Positions 24,270 to 34,059 of a stretch of DNA of 64,000 nt are shown here, piece by piece. The DNA is from Streptomyces glaucescens. GTDB taxonomy: Bacteria > Actinomycetota > Actinomycetes > Streptomycetales > Streptomycetaceae. The notes under the pieces are model-generated. The model saw only the letters and a program-made list of their open reading frames with translations. It was not told the origin of the DNA and did no database searches. Position numbers and translations under genes: made by a program. Location of the stretch: positions 2,561,501 to 2,625,500 of the forward strand of contig NZ_CP009438.1 in assembly GCF_000761215.1 (NCBI RefSeq), read 5' to 3'. Each line of letters opens with the position of its first letter. The stretch's first letter is position 1.

Positions 24270-26197
24270 TGGCCGGGCCCATGGGGCGGATGATGGCCGG
24301 GACCGGACCGGACCACCGCTCGCTGGACTTCAAGGGGTCGGGCCGGCGGCTCGCCGCCCGGTTCCGGCCGGAGCGGTTCACCCTCGGCGTGCTCCTGCTC
24401 TGCGTGGTGATCAGCGTCGGCCTGTCGGTGGCCGGCCCGAAGATCCTCGGTGAGGCGACCGACCTGGTCTTCGCGGGGATCGTCGGCCGCGGGATGGAGC
24501 CGGGCGCCACCAAGGAGGAAGTCCTCCAGGCGATGCGGGAACGCGGCGACGGGGACATCGCCGACATGCTCCGCTCCACCGACTTCACCCCCGGCGAGGG
24601 CATCGACTTCGCCGCCGTCGGGAACGTACTGCTGTTCGCGCTCGCCGTGTTCGCGGTCGCCGGGCTGCTGATGGCGGTGGCGACCCGGCTGGTGAACCGG
24701 GTGGTGAACCGGACTATGTACCGGATGCGCGAGGACGTGCAGACGAAGCTGTCCCGGCTGCCGCTGTCGTACTTCGACCGGCGGCAGCGCGGCGAGGTGC
24801 TGTCCCGCGCCACCAACGACATCGACAACATCGGGCAGACCCTCCAGCAGTCGATGGGCCAGCTCATCAACTCGCTGCTGACCATCATCGGCGTGCTCGC
24901 GATGATGTTCTGGGTGTCGTGGATCCTCGCGCTGGTCGCCCTGGTGACGGTGCCGCTGTCGCTGTACGTGGCGACCTACGTCGGCAAGCGGTCGCAGCCG
25001 CACTTCGTGCAGCAGTGGCGCTCCACCGGCACGCTCAACGCGCACATCGAGGAGATGTACACCGGGCACACGCTGGTGAAGGTGTTCGGGCGGCAGGACG
25101 AGTCGGCGCAGCAGTTCGCCGAGCAGAACCGGGCGCTGTACGAGGCCGGGTTCAAGGCCCAGTTCAACAGCGGCGTGATGCAGCCGCTGATGATGTTCGT
25201 GTCCAACCTGAACTACGTGCTGGTCGCGGTCGTCGGCGGGCTGCGGGTCGCTTCGGGGTCGCTGTCGATCGGCGATGTCCAGGCGTTCATCCAGTACTCG
25301 CGGCAGTTCTCGATGCCGCTGACGCAGATCGCGTCCATGGCGAACCTGGTGCAGTCCGGTGTGGCGTCGGCCGAGCGGATCTTCGAACTCCTCGACGCGG
25401 AGGAGCAGTCGGCGGACCCGGTGCCCGCGGTGCGGCCGCAGGAGCTGCGCGGGCGGGTCGCGCTGGAGGGCGTGTCCTTCCGCTACGACCCGGAGAAGCC
25501 GCTGATCGAGGACCTCACGCTGGCCGTGGAACCGGGGCAGACGGTGGCGATCGTCGGCCCGACCGGCGCGGGCAAGACCACCCTGGTGAACCTGCTCATG
25601 CGGTTCTACGAGGTGTCCGGCGGGCGGATCACACTCGACGGGGTCGACATCGCGACGATGTCCCGGGACGAACTGCGCGCCGGGATCGGCATGGTGCTCC
25701 AGGACACCTGGCTGTTCGGCGGCACCATCGCGGAGAACATCGCCTACGGGGCGGCCCGGAAGGTCACCCGCGGCGAGATCGAGGAGGCGGCGCGGGCGGC
25801 CCACGCCGACCGGTTCATCCGCACCCTGCCGGACGGCTACGACACCGTGATCGACGACGAGGGCTCGGGCGTCAGCGCCGGCGAGAAGCAGCTCATCACC
25901 ATCGCGCGGGCGTTCCTGTCGGACCCGGTGATCCTGGTGCTCGACGAGGCGACCAGCTCCGTCGACACCCGTACCGAGGTGCTGATCCAGAAGGCGATGG
26001 CCAAACTGGCGCACGGGCGGACGTCGTTCGTCATCGCGCACCGGCTGTCGACCATCCGGGACGCCGACACGATCCTGGTGATGGAGAACGGGTCGATCGT
26101 CGAACAGGGCGCGCACGCCGAACTGCTGGCGGCGGGCGGGGCGTACGCGCGGCTGTACCAGGCGCAGTTCGCACAGGCCGTGGCCGAGGTGGACTGA
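24269..26197 (+). CDS. ABC exporter half-transporter, catalytically complete subunit
   Basis: The protein has 642 residues from ATG 24269 in a TGATG overlap. A cytoplasmic N-terminal stretch (MAGPMGRMMAGTGPDH) leads into six membrane helices, with an extended loop after the first (about residues 70-115, rich in charged residues). The nucleotide-binding domain has Walker A GPTGAGKTTLVN, Walker B VILVLDEATSSVD with the catalytic Glu, and an H-loop in FVIAHRLSTIRD. Its signature is GVSAGEKQL instead of LSGGQ. Paired with its partner's intact LSGGQ-like motif and Asp-type Walker B, this gives one competent and one degenerate ATP site. Confidence 0.92.
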   Translation: MAGPMGRMMAGTGPDHRSLDFKGSGRRLAARFRPERFTLGVLLLCVVISVGLSVAGPKILGEATDLVFAGIVGRGMEPGATKEEVLQAMRERGDGDIADMLRSTDFTPGEGIDFAAVGNVLLFALAVFAVAGLLMAVATRLVNRVVNRTMYRMREDVQTKLSRLPLSYFDRRQRGEVLSRATNDIDNIGQTLQQSMGQLINSLLTIIGVLAMMFWVSWILALVALVTVPLSLYVATYVGKRSQPHFVQQWRSTGTLNAHIEEMYTGHTLVKVFGRQDESAQQFAEQNRALYEAGFKAQFNSGVMQPLMMFVSNLNYVLVAVVGGLRVASGSLSIGDVQAFIQYSRQFSMPLTQIASMANLVQSGVASAERIFELLDAEEQSADPVPAVRPQELRGRVALEGVSFRYDPEKPLIEDLTLAVEPGQTVAIVGPTGAGKTTLVNLLMRFYEVSGGRITLDGVDIATMSRDELRAGIGMVLQDTWLFGGTIAENIAYGAARKVTRGEIEEAARAAHADRFIRTLPDGYDTVIDDEGSGVSAGEKQLITIARAFLSDPVILVLDEATSSVDTRTEVLIQKAMAKLAHGRTSFVIAHRLSTIRDADTILVMENGSIVEQGAHAELLAAGGAYARLYQAQFAQAVAEVD

Positions 26198-26205
26198 CAC
26201 CGGAG

Positions 26206-26229
26206 GGGGGCCGCCGGCCGGCGGCCCCC
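26206..26229. terminator. Perfect 24-bp palindrome, bidirectional terminator
   Basis: GGGGGCCGCCGG (26206-26217) is directly followed by its exact reverse complement (26218-26229). It fills the 34-base gap between the convergent stops of the ABC exporter and hrdA, so it can serve both transcripts. Confidence 0.75.
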
Positions 26230-26231
26230 GC

Positions 26232-27386
26232 TCAGTCCAGGTAGCCCCGCAGCTGCTCGGCGAAGGCGTGGTCGCGGAGTTTGTTGAGGGTCTTGGACTC
26301 GATCTGGCGGATCCGCTCGCGGGTCACGCCGAAGATGCGCCCGATCTCCTCCAGGGTGCGGGGGCGGCCGTCGGCCAGCCCGTAGCGGAGCTGGACCACC
26401 TTGCGCTCGCGCTCGCCGAGAGTGGACAGGACCGCCTCCAGGTGCTCCTTGAGCAGCAGGAACGCGGCGGACTCCACGGGCGAGGCGGCGTCGCCGTCCT
26501 CTATCAGGTCGCCCAGCGCGACATCGTCCTCCTCACCGACGGGGGCGTGCAGGGAGACGGGCTCCTGGGCGAGCCGCAGCACCTCGCTCACCCGCTCGGG
26601 CGGCAGGTCGAGATGGGCGGCGACCTCTTCGGGGGTGGGTTCGTGGCCGCGCTCCTGGAGCATCCGGCGCTGCACCCGCACCACCCGGTTGATCAGCTCG
26701 ACGACGTGCACCGGGACCCGGATGGTGCGGGCCTGGTCGGCGAGGGCGCGGGACATGGCCTGGCGGATCCACCAGGTGGCGTAGGTGGAGAACTTGAAGC
26801 CGCGGGCGTAGTCGAACTTCTCGACGGCCCGGATGAGGCCCAGGTTGCCCTCCTGCACGAGGTCGAGCATGGTCAGTCCGCGGCCGACGTACCGCTTGGC
26901 GACCGACACCACCAGCCGCAGGTTCGCCTCGATCAGCCGGCGCTTGGCCATCCGGCCCATGACCACGAGCCGGTCCAGGTCGAGCGCCAACTGGCTGTCC
27001 AGGTCGGGGGTGTTGAGCAGCTTCTCCTCGGCGAACAGGCCGGCCTCGACCCGGCGGGCGAGTTCCACCTCCTCGGCGGCGGTGAGCAGCGGCACCCGGC
27101 CGATCTCGCGCAGGTACTGCCGGAACAGGTCGGAGGAGGGACCGCTGGTGTCGACGGCCCGGCCGGGCGGCGGCTCGACGGGCCCGGGCTCGACGAACTC
27201 CGGTTCGGTGCCGGCCCCGGCGTCGGGCGGCTCGGATTCCGGTTCGGTCTCCGTCTGCGTCTCCGTCCGTGTCTCCGGGTGGTGCGCCGCACGGCTCTGC
27301 GGCGGCAGGGCCGCCAGCACGTCCGGTGCCGCGTCCGGCTCCGCCGGGGTGCGGCTGTCGGTAGGGACGAGGGTCTGGGTCTGCAC
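26232..27386 (-). CDS. hrdA: RNA polymerase sigma factor of the HrdA/primary-like sigma-70 group
   Basis: The protein has 384 residues from GTG 27386 with GGAGG 8 bases upstream. An acidic Glu/Thr/Pro-rich N-terminus (1-85) is followed by region 1.2 ([21 protein letters not shown]), regions 2.1-2.4 ([58 protein letters not shown]), region 3 and region 4.2 ([20 protein letters not shown]). The full -10 and -35 recognition helices look like primary-type sigma factors. The long sigma-1.1 and extended N-terminus of HrdB are lacking. The position next to dnaG is what I recall for S. coelicolor hrdA, so the symbol rests partly on memory. Group 2 sigma factors are usually dispensable. Confidence 0.85.
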   Translation of the reverse strand: MQTQTLVPTDSRTPAEPDAAPDVLAALPPQSRAAHHPETRTETQTETEPESEPPDAGAGTEPEFVEPGPVEPPPGRAVDTSGPSSDLFRQYLREIGRVPLLTAAEEVELARRVEAGLFAEEKLLNTPDLDSQLALDLDRLVVMGRMAKRRLIEANLRLVVSVAKRYVGRGLTMLDLVQEGNLGLIRAVEKFDYARGFKFSTYATWWIRQAMSRALADQARTIRVPVHVVELINRVVRVQRRMLQERGHEPTPEEVAAHLDLPPERVSEVLRLAQEPVSLHAPVGEEDDVALGDLIEDGDAASPVESAAFLLLKEHLEAVLSTLGERERKVVQLRYGLADGRPRTLEEIGRIFGVTRERIRQIESKTLNKLRDHAFAEQLRGYLD

Positions 27387-27590
27387 GGGGGCGACCTCCA
27401 GGGGGGAATCGCTGCTGAGGTGGCGGAACGGCGGCGGTGGATGACCCGTGGGGGGACGGGCCGGCCGCGCTCCGAGGACTCAGGCACCGCACCCAGTGTG
27501 GGGGAAGACACATCCTCGCCACGAGGGGCGTGCGTGCACTTTTTGAGTTCGGTGCGTGACCGGGTGGTTACCGTGCCGGACCGGGACGGC

Positions 27591-29492
27591 TCACAGGGCC
27601 GCCGCGCCGCGCTCCCGCAACGCCTGGCCGTACTGCTGGAGGACCCACAGCTCGTTCTGCACGGCGGCCAGCTGGGCCGGGTCGCCGCCGTTGGCGAGAC
27701 GGGTCAGGGTGGACTGGACGTCCTCGATGCGGCGGTCGACCGCGCGGCGCCGGACCCAGACGAGCTGTTCGCCCGCGTACGCCTCGTCGACCGTGCGGCG
27801 CATGATCGCCTCCACGGCCAGCTCGGTGACCATGGCGCGGACCGTGTCGTCGGGGGCCGCCTCGCGGACCCGGACCAGGTACTCCTGCGGGTCCCGGACG
27901 CCGTACTCGACGCCGCCCGCGTCGAGGATCGCCTGCCGCACGGCGGCGTAGGGGGCGGCGGTGAACTCGTCGACGCCGTACGCGTCGAACGCCGGGCAGA
28001 CCAGCTCCGGGCGCTGGAGGGCGAGCTTCAGCAGCTCGCGTTCCGTCGCGTACACCGGGTTGCGCAGGGTCAGGGCGGGGCCGGACACCGCCGGGCGCGG
28101 CGCGGCCTCGTACGGCTGCCGGGGGCGCCCGGCGGGGGCGGGCCCCTTGCCGCCCCGGTCACGCGCCCACCGGGCCAGCTGGGCGACCCGCTTGACCACG
28201 AACTGGGTGTCGAGGATGCCGAGCATGCCGGCGAGCTGCACGGCGACCTCGTGCTGGGCGCCGCTGTTCTTGATGCGGGCGACGACCGGCGCGGCCTCGT
28301 CCAGCGCCGCCGCCCGGCCGGCCGGGGTGTCCAGGTCGTAGCGGCGCACGATCTGGCGCAGGGCGAACTCGAACAGCGGGGTGCGCGGCTCGACCAGGTC
28401 GGCCACCGCCTCGTCGCCCTTGGCGAGCCGCAGGTCGCAGGGGTCCATGCCGTCCGGGGCGATGGCGATGTACGTCTCGGCGGCGAACTTCTGGTCGTCC
28501 TCGAAGGCGCGCAGGGCCGCCTTCTGGCCGGCCGCGTCCCCGTCGAAGGTGAAGATCACGCGGGCCGAGCCGTTGTCCATCAGCAGCCGTCTGAGGATCT
28601 TGATGTGGTCGCCGCCGAAGGCGGTGCCGCAGGTGGCGATGGCGGTGGTGACCCCGGCGAGGTGACAGGCCATGACGTCCGTGTAGCCCTCGACGACGAC
28701 CGCGCGGGACGACTTGGCGATGTCCTTCTTCGCCAGGTCGATGCCGTAGAGGACCTGGGACTTCTTGTAGATCGCGGTCTCGGGCGTGTTGAGGTACTTC
28801 GGCCCGTTGTCCGCCTCGTAGAGCTTGCGGGCGCCGAAGCCGACGACCTCGCCGCCGATGTCGCGGATCGGCCACATGAGCCGGCCCCGGAAGCGGTCGA
28901 TGGGCCCGCGGCGGCCTTCCTGGCTGAGCCCGGAGAGGATCAGTTCCTTGTCGGTGAAGCCCTTGCCGCGCAGGTAGCGGGTGAGGTGGTCCCAGCCCTG
29001 CGGGCTGTAGCCGACGCCGAAGTGGACGGCGGCGGCCTGGTCGAAGCCGCGCTCGGCGAGGAAGATCCGGCCGGTCTCGGCCTCGGGGGAGGTCGCGAGC
29101 TGTTCCGCGTACCACTCCGCGGCGATCTTGTGGGCCTCGACCAGGCGGATGCGTTCGCCGCGCTGGTGGGCGGGGTTGTAGCCGCCCTCCTCGTAGCGCA
29201 GCGTGATGCCGGCCTGGGCGGCCAGCCGCTCGACCGCCTCCGAGAAGGAGAGGTGGTCGACCTTCATCACGAAGGTGATGGTGTCGCCGCCCTCCTGGCA
29301 GCCGAAGCAGTGGAAGAGTCCCTTGCTCGGGCTGACCTGGAAGGACGGCGACTTCTCGTCGTGGAACGGGCACAGCCCCTTGAGGTTGCCGCCGCCCGCG
29401 TTGCGCAGCTGGAGGTACTCGGACACGACGGCGTCGATCGGGACCGCGTCCCGTACCGCCTTCACGTCCTCGTCGTTGATCCGTCCAGCCAC
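27591..29492 (-). CDS. dnaG: DNA primase
   Basis: The protein has 633 residues from GTG 29492. It synthesises RNA primers for DnaB-driven replication. The N-terminal CHC2 zinc finger is present (LCPFHDEKSPSF...GLFHCFGCQEGGD). The RNA-polymerase core has the TOPRIM acidic motifs VVVEGYTDVMACH and FTFDGDAAGQKAA. The C-terminal region (about 430-633) would be the helical DnaB-interacting domain. Length and order match bacterial DnaG. It precedes hrdA on the same strand with a 204-base gap, a shortened form of the dnaG-sigma arrangement seen in many bacteria. Confidence 0.95.
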   Translation of the reverse strand: MAGRINDEDVKAVRDAVPIDAVVSEYLQLRNAGGGNLKGLCPFHDEKSPSFQVSPSKGLFHCFGCQEGGDTITFVMKVDHLSFSEAVERLAAQAGITLRYEEGGYNPAHQRGERIRLVEAHKIAAEWYAEQLATSPEAETGRIFLAERGFDQAAAVHFGVGYSPQGWDHLTRYLRGKGFTDKELILSGLSQEGRRGPIDRFRGRLMWPIRDIGGEVVGFGARKLYEADNGPKYLNTPETAIYKKSQVLYGIDLAKKDIAKSSRAVVVEGYTDVMACHLAGVTTAIATCGTAFGGDHIKILRRLLMDNGSARVIFTFDGDAAGQKAALRAFEDDQKFAAETYIAIAPDGMDPCDLRLAKGDEAVADLVEPRTPLFEFALRQIVRRYDLDTPAGRAAALDEAAPVVARIKNSGAQHEVAVQLAGMLGILDTQFVVKRVAQLARWARDRGGKGPAPAGRPRQPYEAAPRPAVSGPALTLRNPVYATERELLKLALQRPELVCPAFDAYGVDEFTAAPYAAVRQAILDAGGVEYGVRDPQEYLVRVREAAPDDTVRAMVTELAVEAIMRRTVDEAYAGEQLVWVRRRAVDRRIEDVQSTLTRLANGGDPAQLAAVQNELWVLQQYGQALRERGAAAL

Positions 29493-29631
29493 GCGTGAAT
29501 TCTACGGGGCGGCGCGGGCATGCCCGGGGCCGCGGCGGGCGGCCGGGGGCCCGTCGTTCGGATCATCCCGGCCCCGCGGGGTCGGCCGGAGGCGCCGCAC
29601 CTCACAGCCGGCCTGCCCCGAACGACAGGCC

Positions 29632-30897
29632 TCAGGCGCCCAGGCTCTCCAGCGGCACGTGCGGGGACGACAGGGCCTCCACGTCCACCCGGGCCCTGGA
29701 CCGGATCAGCCGCTGGATGTGCTCTGTGACGTCCCACACGTTCACGTTCATCCCGGCCAGCACCCGCCCCTCCCGCACCCAGAACGCGATGAACTCCCGC
29801 TTGCCCGCGTCCCCCCGGATCACCACCTGGTCGTACGACCCGGGCGGGGCCCACCCGGAGTACTCCATGCCGAGGTCGTACTGGTCGGTGAAGAAGTACG
29901 GCACCCGGTCGTGGACGACGTCCTGCCCCAGCATCGCCCGCGCCGCCGCCGGGCCGCCGTTCAGCGCGTTCGCCCAGTGCTCGACCCGCATCCGGAGGCC
30001 GAAGAGGGCGTGCGGGAAGGCGGCGACGTCGCCGGCCGCGTAGATGTCGGGGTCGGACGTGCGCAGCCGCTCGTCGACCACGATGCCCCCGCCGTGCGCG
30101 CGGTCCGCGATCTCCAGCCCCGCCGCCTCCGCGAGCGCGGTCCGCGGCGCGGCGCCGATCGCGGCGAGCACGTCGTGCGCCGGGTGCTCCTCGCCGTCGT
30201 CCGTGCGGGCCGCGAGGACCACGCCGTCCTGCCCGACGATCTCGGTGAGCCGGACGCCGAAGTGGAAGCGCACCCCGTGCTCGCGGTGCAGCTCGGCGAA
30301 GAGCTGGCCCAGCTCGGGGCCGAGCACCCCGTGCAGCGGGGTCGGGTCCGGCCCCACCACGGTCACCTCGGCGCCGTACTCGCGGGCCGCCGCCGCGACC
30401 TCCAGGCCGATCCAGCCGGTGCCGGCGATCACCAGGTGGCCGTTGTCCCGGCCCAGGTGGGTCAGGACGCCCTTGAGGCGTTCGGCGTGGGCGAGGCGCC
30501 GCAGGTGGTGCACGCCGGCCAGGTCGGTGCCCGGGACGTCCAGGCGGCGCGGTTCGGCGCCGGTGGCCAGCAGCAGCTTGTCGTAGCGGACGACCGTGCC
30601 GTCCTCGCCGAAGCGGACCGTCTTCGCGGCGCGGTCGACGGCGTCCACGGTCTGGCCGAGGTGCAGCTCGATGTCGTGCCGCGCGTACCAGGCGGGTTCG
30701 TGCACGAAGACGCTGTCGCGTTCCTCCTTGCCGAGCAGGAAGCCCTTGGACAGCGCCGGGCGCTCGTACGGGTGGTCGCGCTCGTCGCAGATCAGTATCA
30801 CCCGCCCGCTGAAGCCCTCCGCGCGGAGCGTCTCGGCCGCCTTCGCCCCGGCGAGTCCTCCTCCGACGATGACGAATGTCTGATCCGCGTCGACCAC
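29632..30897 (-). CDS. FAD/NAD(P)H ferredoxin reductase-like flavoprotein
   Basis: The protein has 421 residues. I chose GTG 30897 because GAGGAGG lies 6 bases upstream; the in-frame ATG 30915 sits before that site. FAD binding: FVIVGGGLAGAKAAETLR and, near the C-terminal half, IYAAGDVAAFPHALFGLRMRVEHW. NAD(P) binding: HLVIAGTGWIGLEVAAAAREYGAEVTVV. A reductase-specific C-terminal domain contains YFFTDQYDLGMEYSGWA. This layout fits rubredoxin/putidaredoxin-reductase-like enzymes that pass electrons from NAD(P)H to a ferredoxin, often for P450s. No ferredoxin or P450 is adjacent, so its partner is unknown. Confidence 0.87.
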   Translation of the reverse strand: MVDADQTFVIVGGGLAGAKAAETLRAEGFSGRVILICDERDHPYERPALSKGFLLGKEERDSVFVHEPAWYARHDIELHLGQTVDAVDRAAKTVRFGEDGTVVRYDKLLLATGAEPRRLDVPGTDLAGVHHLRRLAHAERLKGVLTHLGRDNGHLVIAGTGWIGLEVAAAAREYGAEVTVVGPDPTPLHGVLGPELGQLFAELHREHGVRFHFGVRLTEIVGQDGVVLAARTDDGEEHPAHDVLAAIGAAPRTALAEAAGLEIADRAHGGGIVVDERLRTSDPDIYAAGDVAAFPHALFGLRMRVEHWANALNGGPAAARAMLGQDVVHDRVPYFFTDQYDLGMEYSGWAPPGSYDQVVIRGDAGKREFIAFWVREGRVLAGMNVNVWDVTEHIQRLIRSRARVDVEALSSPHVPLESLGA

Positions 30898-31001
30898 TTG
30901 TTGCCTCCTCGTCACTGTTCCGCCAGGTGCGAGCCTCCCGCACGGAGCGTGAGGGGGGAAGAGGGGGTGACCCGATCAGGCCACGCACGGTCACATCGGT
31001 G

Positions 31002-32273
31002 TCACATCCGTCCCGTGAGTCTCGCGTGCAGCGAGCGGGCCGAGGCGTCGGTGAGGGAGGCGATCTGGTCGACGATCACCCGTTTGCGGGCCCGGTCGTC
31101 GGGGGCCGCGTCGAACAGCGCGCGGAACTGCGGGTCCAGGCCGTCCGGGGCGCGGGCGGTCAGCGCCTCGGCGAGTTCGGCGACGACGATCCGCTGGTCG
31201 GCGCGGAGCCGGGTCTGCTCGGCGCGCTGCATGACGTAGCGGTCGGCGACCGCCTTCAGCACCGCGCACTCCATGCGGGTCTCGCGCGGTACGACCAGCT
31301 CGGCGCCGTATCGGGTGAGCCGGCCGCCCCCGTGGGCCGCGCGCGTGGCGCTCTCCGCGGCGAGGCAGAAGCGGCCGATGAGCTGGCTGGTGGCGTCCTT
31401 CAGGCGGGCCTGTGCGACGGCCGAGCCGTCGTACCCGTGCGGCCACCACTGCGCGTCCTGGAGGCGGTCCAGGGCGGCGGCGAGTTCGGCGGGGTCGGTG
31501 CCCGCGGGGACGTAGCGGCCGATGGCGACCCGGAAGATCTCCTGGCGTTCCGGCTCGGCGTGCAGGCAGTTGGGGTCGATGTGCCCGGCGTGCAGTCCGT
31601 CCTCGACGTCGTGCACCGAGTACGCCACGTCGTCCGCCCAGTCCATGACCTGTGCCTCGAAGCAGGTGCGGGTGCCGGGGGCGTCCCGGCGGACCCAGTC
31701 GAACACGGGGCGGTCGTCCTCGTAGACGCCGAACTTGCGCGAGTGCGGGTCGGTGGGGTGGGCGCCGCGCGGCCACGGGTACTTCGTGGCGGCGTCCAGG
31801 GTGGCGCGGGTGAGGTTGAGGCCGACGGAGCCCTCCGGGGTGAACCGCTTGGGCTCGATGCGGGTGAGCAGCCGCAGCGACTGGGCGTTGCCCTCGAAGC
31901 CGCCGCAGTCCCCGGCCAACTCGTCCAGCGCCTTCTCTCCGTTGTGGCCGAAGGGGGGATGGCCGAGGTCGTGGGCGAGGCAGGCGGCCTCGACGAGGTC
32001 GGGGTCGCAGCCGAGGGCCGCGCCGAGTTCGCGGCCGACCTGGGCGCACTCCAGGGAGTGGGTGAGGCGGGTGCGGGGGCTGGGGTCCCAGGCCTGGTGG
32101 GTGGTGCCGGGGGTGACCACCTGGGTCTTGCCGGCGAGTCTCCTGAGGGCCGACGAGTGGAGGATGCGGGCGCGGTCGCGCTGGAAGGCGGTGCGGCCGG
32201 GGCGTTTGTCCGGTTCCGGGGCCCAGCGGGCGACTGACGTCGGGTCGTAACCGGGGGGTGTGGTGCCTTCCAT
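31002..32273 (-). CDS. dgt: Deoxyguanosinetriphosphate triphosphohydrolase-like dNTPase
   Basis: The protein has 423 residues from ATG 32273. HD-domain metal ligands are clear: [15 protein letters not shown] (His), [18 protein letters not shown] (His-Asp) and [17 protein letters not shown] (Asp). Family members hydrolyse dNTPs to deoxynucleosides and tripolyphosphate, controlling dNTP pools and sometimes limiting phage. Its length fits the actinobacterial form. No Shine-Dalgarno sequence is visible before the ATG, so it may be leaderless. It lies between the flavoprotein and the sirohydrochlorin chelatase on the same strand, with gaps of about 100 bases. Confidence 0.92.
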   Translation of the reverse strand: MEGTTPPGYDPTSVARWAPEPDKRPGRTAFQRDRARILHSSALRRLAGKTQVVTPGTTHQAWDPSPRTRLTHSLECAQVGRELGAALGCDPDLVEAACLAHDLGHPPFGHNGEKALDELAGDCGGFEGNAQSLRLLTRIEPKRFTPEGSVGLNLTRATLDAATKYPWPRGAHPTDPHSRKFGVYEDDRPVFDWVRRDAPGTRTCFEAQVMDWADDVAYSVHDVEDGLHAGHIDPNCLHAEPERQEIFRVAIGRYVPAGTDPAELAAALDRLQDAQWWPHGYDGSAVAQARLKDATSQLIGRFCLAAESATRAAHGGGRLTRYGAELVVPRETRMECAVLKAVADRYVMQRAEQTRLRADQRIVVAELAEALTARAPDGLDPQFRALFDAAPDDRARKRVIVDQIASLTDASARSLHARLTGRM

Positions 32274-32366
32274 GTGTCGACAGTAAGCGCTGGGGCGGCG
32301 GCGGGCCGGTGTTCGCCCGCGGGCACGGGCTGTTTCCGGCTGCGGCCGTGCGGTTCCCCGCGGCCC

Positions 32367-33134
32367 TCAGCGAGTCGCGGCGAGCGCCGGCTCCGTCGCC
32401 CGCCGGGTCGCCCTCGCCTCTTCGTAGCGGTGCAGGAGGAGTTCGGCCATCAGCGGGTGGGCGCCCAGGGGGTCGGCGGCGATGCCCGGGGCGGCCTGCG
32501 CGCACTCCGTCGCGAAGCGGCCGGGGGCCGTGAAGCAGGAGGCGACGGCGATGCGGTGGCGGCCGCGGGCCCGCAGGGAGCGGACGGCCGCGTCCACCGT
32601 CGGGGTCGCGGCGCAGGCGTAGGCGGGGAGCACCGGGACGCCGAGGCGGGCGGCGAGGAGTGCGGCCGTGCGGCCGGTGTCCGTCGCCGAGTCGGGGTCG
32701 CGGGAGCCCGCGGCGGCGAGGATCACGGCGGTGGCGCGGCGTTCGGCGTCCGTCGCCGGGGGACGCCAGCCGGCCTCCGTCAGGCGGGTGTGGAGGGTGT
32801 CGACGAGGAGGGGGTGCGGTCCGAGCGGGGCGGCCAGGCGGGTGCGGGCCGGGGCGGCGGCGGCCATCGCGGGGATGTCCTGCTTGACGTGGTAGCCGCG
32901 GCTGAGGAGGAGCGGGACGAGGACGGCCTCGCGGTCTCCGAGGGCGGCGAGGGTGCCGGGCAGCAGGGGCTGGTTCAGTTCGATGTGGCCGAGGTGGACC
33001 GGCAGGCCGGGGCGCAGGGCGCGGACGCGGTCGAGGAGGGCGCGGACCGTGGCGAGGGCGCGCGGGTCGCGGCTGCCGTGGGCCACGACGACGAGCGCGG
33101 GGGGTCCGGGGCGGTGGCTGCGCTGGCTGTCCAT
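32367..33134 (-). CDS. Sirohydrochlorin chelatase (CbiX/SirB-like)
   Basis: The protein has 255 residues from ATG 33134. The N-terminal half opens with LVVVAHGSRDPRALATVRAL, whose His is the expected metal ligand, and contains VPLLLSRGYHVKQDIP with a second His. The C-terminal half repeats the fold with AVILAAAGSRDPDS and VASCFTAPGRFATE, in the two-lobed CbiX manner. It inserts iron (siroheme) or cobalt. Siroheme is the cofactor of NirB, and both nitrate and nitrite reductase genes lie within 12 kb, so a siroheme role fits the context. The first His is retained in the N lobe and replaced by Ala in the C lobe. Confidence 0.85.
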   Translation of the reverse strand: MDSQRSHRPGPPALVVVAHGSRDPRALATVRALLDRVRALRPGLPVHLGHIELNQPLLPGTLAALGDREAVLVPLLLSRGYHVKQDIPAMAAAAPARTRLAAPLGPHPLLVDTLHTRLTEAGWRPPATDAERRATAVILAAAGSRDPDSATDTGRTAALLAARLGVPVLPAYACAATPTVDAAVRSLRARGRHRIAVASCFTAPGRFATECAQAAPGIAADPLGAHPLMAELLLHRYEEARATRRATEPALAATR

Positions 33135-33269
33135 GCTCCGAGGGTGCCGGGAGGACGTTGCCGGCCCGTTGCGTGAGGGTCACGGGCGTTTTCCGTGGGT
33201 TCACGGCGGGGGGCGGGCGGGGTGTGAGGGGGACGCAACCGGGGCGCCGCACAGACCGTCCCTTTCCGT

Positions 33270-33947
33270 ATGAAGATCGTACGACCTCGTCCGCCGCGTA
33301 CCCGGGCCGGCCGCCGGCGGCTGGTGCAGGCCGTGATGGCGGCCTGCGTGCTCGCGCTGCTGCCGTCGACCTGGCTGTACGTCTCGACCGGCGACCGGCT
33401 GCGCACCACCGCCGACGTGCCGCGCACCGAGGTCGCCGTCGTCTTCGGCGCCGGCCTGTGGAACGGCGCGCCGTCCCCGTACCTCGCCCACCGGCTCGAC
33501 GCGGCGGCCGAGCTGTACCGGACGGGCCGGATCGAGGTGGTCCTGGTGACCGGCGACAACAGCCGGAAGGACTACGACGAGCCGGACGCGATGCGCGCCT
33601 ACCTCACCCGGCACGGCGTCCCGGACGCGCGGATCGTCAGCGACTACGCGGGCTTCGACACCTGGGACTCCTGCGTCCGCGCCAAGCGGATCTTCGGGGT
33701 GGACGAGGCGGTGCTGATCAGCCAGGACTTCCACATCCGGCGGGCGGTCGCGCTGTGCCGGGAGGCGGGGGTGGCGTCGTACGGCGTCGGGGTGCCCGCC
33801 CGGCGGGACGCGACCTGGTACTACGGCGGGGTGCGGGAGGTCTTCGCCGGCGGCAAGGCGGCGCTGGACGCGGTCCTCGAACCCGATCCGCGGTTCCTCG
33901 GACCCGAGGAGCCCGGAGTGCGGCGCGCGCTGGCCGCCGGGCGCTGA
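33270..33947 (+). CDS. SanA/YdcF family DUF218 membrane-anchored protein
   Basis: The protein has 225 residues from ATG 33270. A basic N-terminus (RPRPPRTRAGRRR) and one membrane helix (about 20-38) tether a DUF218 domain. Conserved segments are VVFGAGLWNGAPSPYLAHRLDAA, VLVTGDNSRKDYDEPDAMRAYL and VLISQDFHIRRAVALCREAG. The related E. coli SanA affects envelope permeability to vancomycin, but the enzymatic activity of the family is unsettled. There is no clear ribosome site. It is divergent from the chelatase gene. Confidence 0.85.
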   Translation: MKIVRPRPPRTRAGRRRLVQAVMAACVLALLPSTWLYVSTGDRLRTTADVPRTEVAVVFGAGLWNGAPSPYLAHRLDAAAELYRTGRIEVVLVTGDNSRKDYDEPDAMRAYLTRHGVPDARIVSDYAGFDTWDSCVRAKRIFGVDEAVLISQDFHIRRAVALCREAGVASYGVGVPARRDATWYYGGVREVFAGGKAALDAVLEPDPRFLGPEEPGVRRALAAGR

Positions 33948-34008
33948 CCTGCGGCGAGGACTCCTCACCGTGGCCCGGTGGCGGCGGGGAGGTCACCGTC
34001 CCGGCCGT

Positions 34009-34047
34009 GTAACAGGGAGCCGTCCCGGCACGTAACACGGCCGATTC
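34009..34047 (+). promoter_or_regulatory. Candidate GlnR-type site upstream of nasA
   Basis: GTAAC at 34032-34036 followed 11 bases later by GATTC (34043-34047) resembles the GTnAC-N6-GAAAC half of a GlnR box. Another GTAAC lies at 34009, 23 bases upstream where 22 would be ideal. GlnR activates nitrate assimilation in Streptomyces. The match is partial, and the region ends 13 bases before the ATG. Confidence 0.4.
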
Positions 34048-34059
34048 ACCCTGAAGGGC

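Noticed and set aside
26268..29498. A 1,076-residue open frame antisense to hrdA and dnaG
   Set aside because: It mirrors two well-supported genes and has no motif or start signal of its own.
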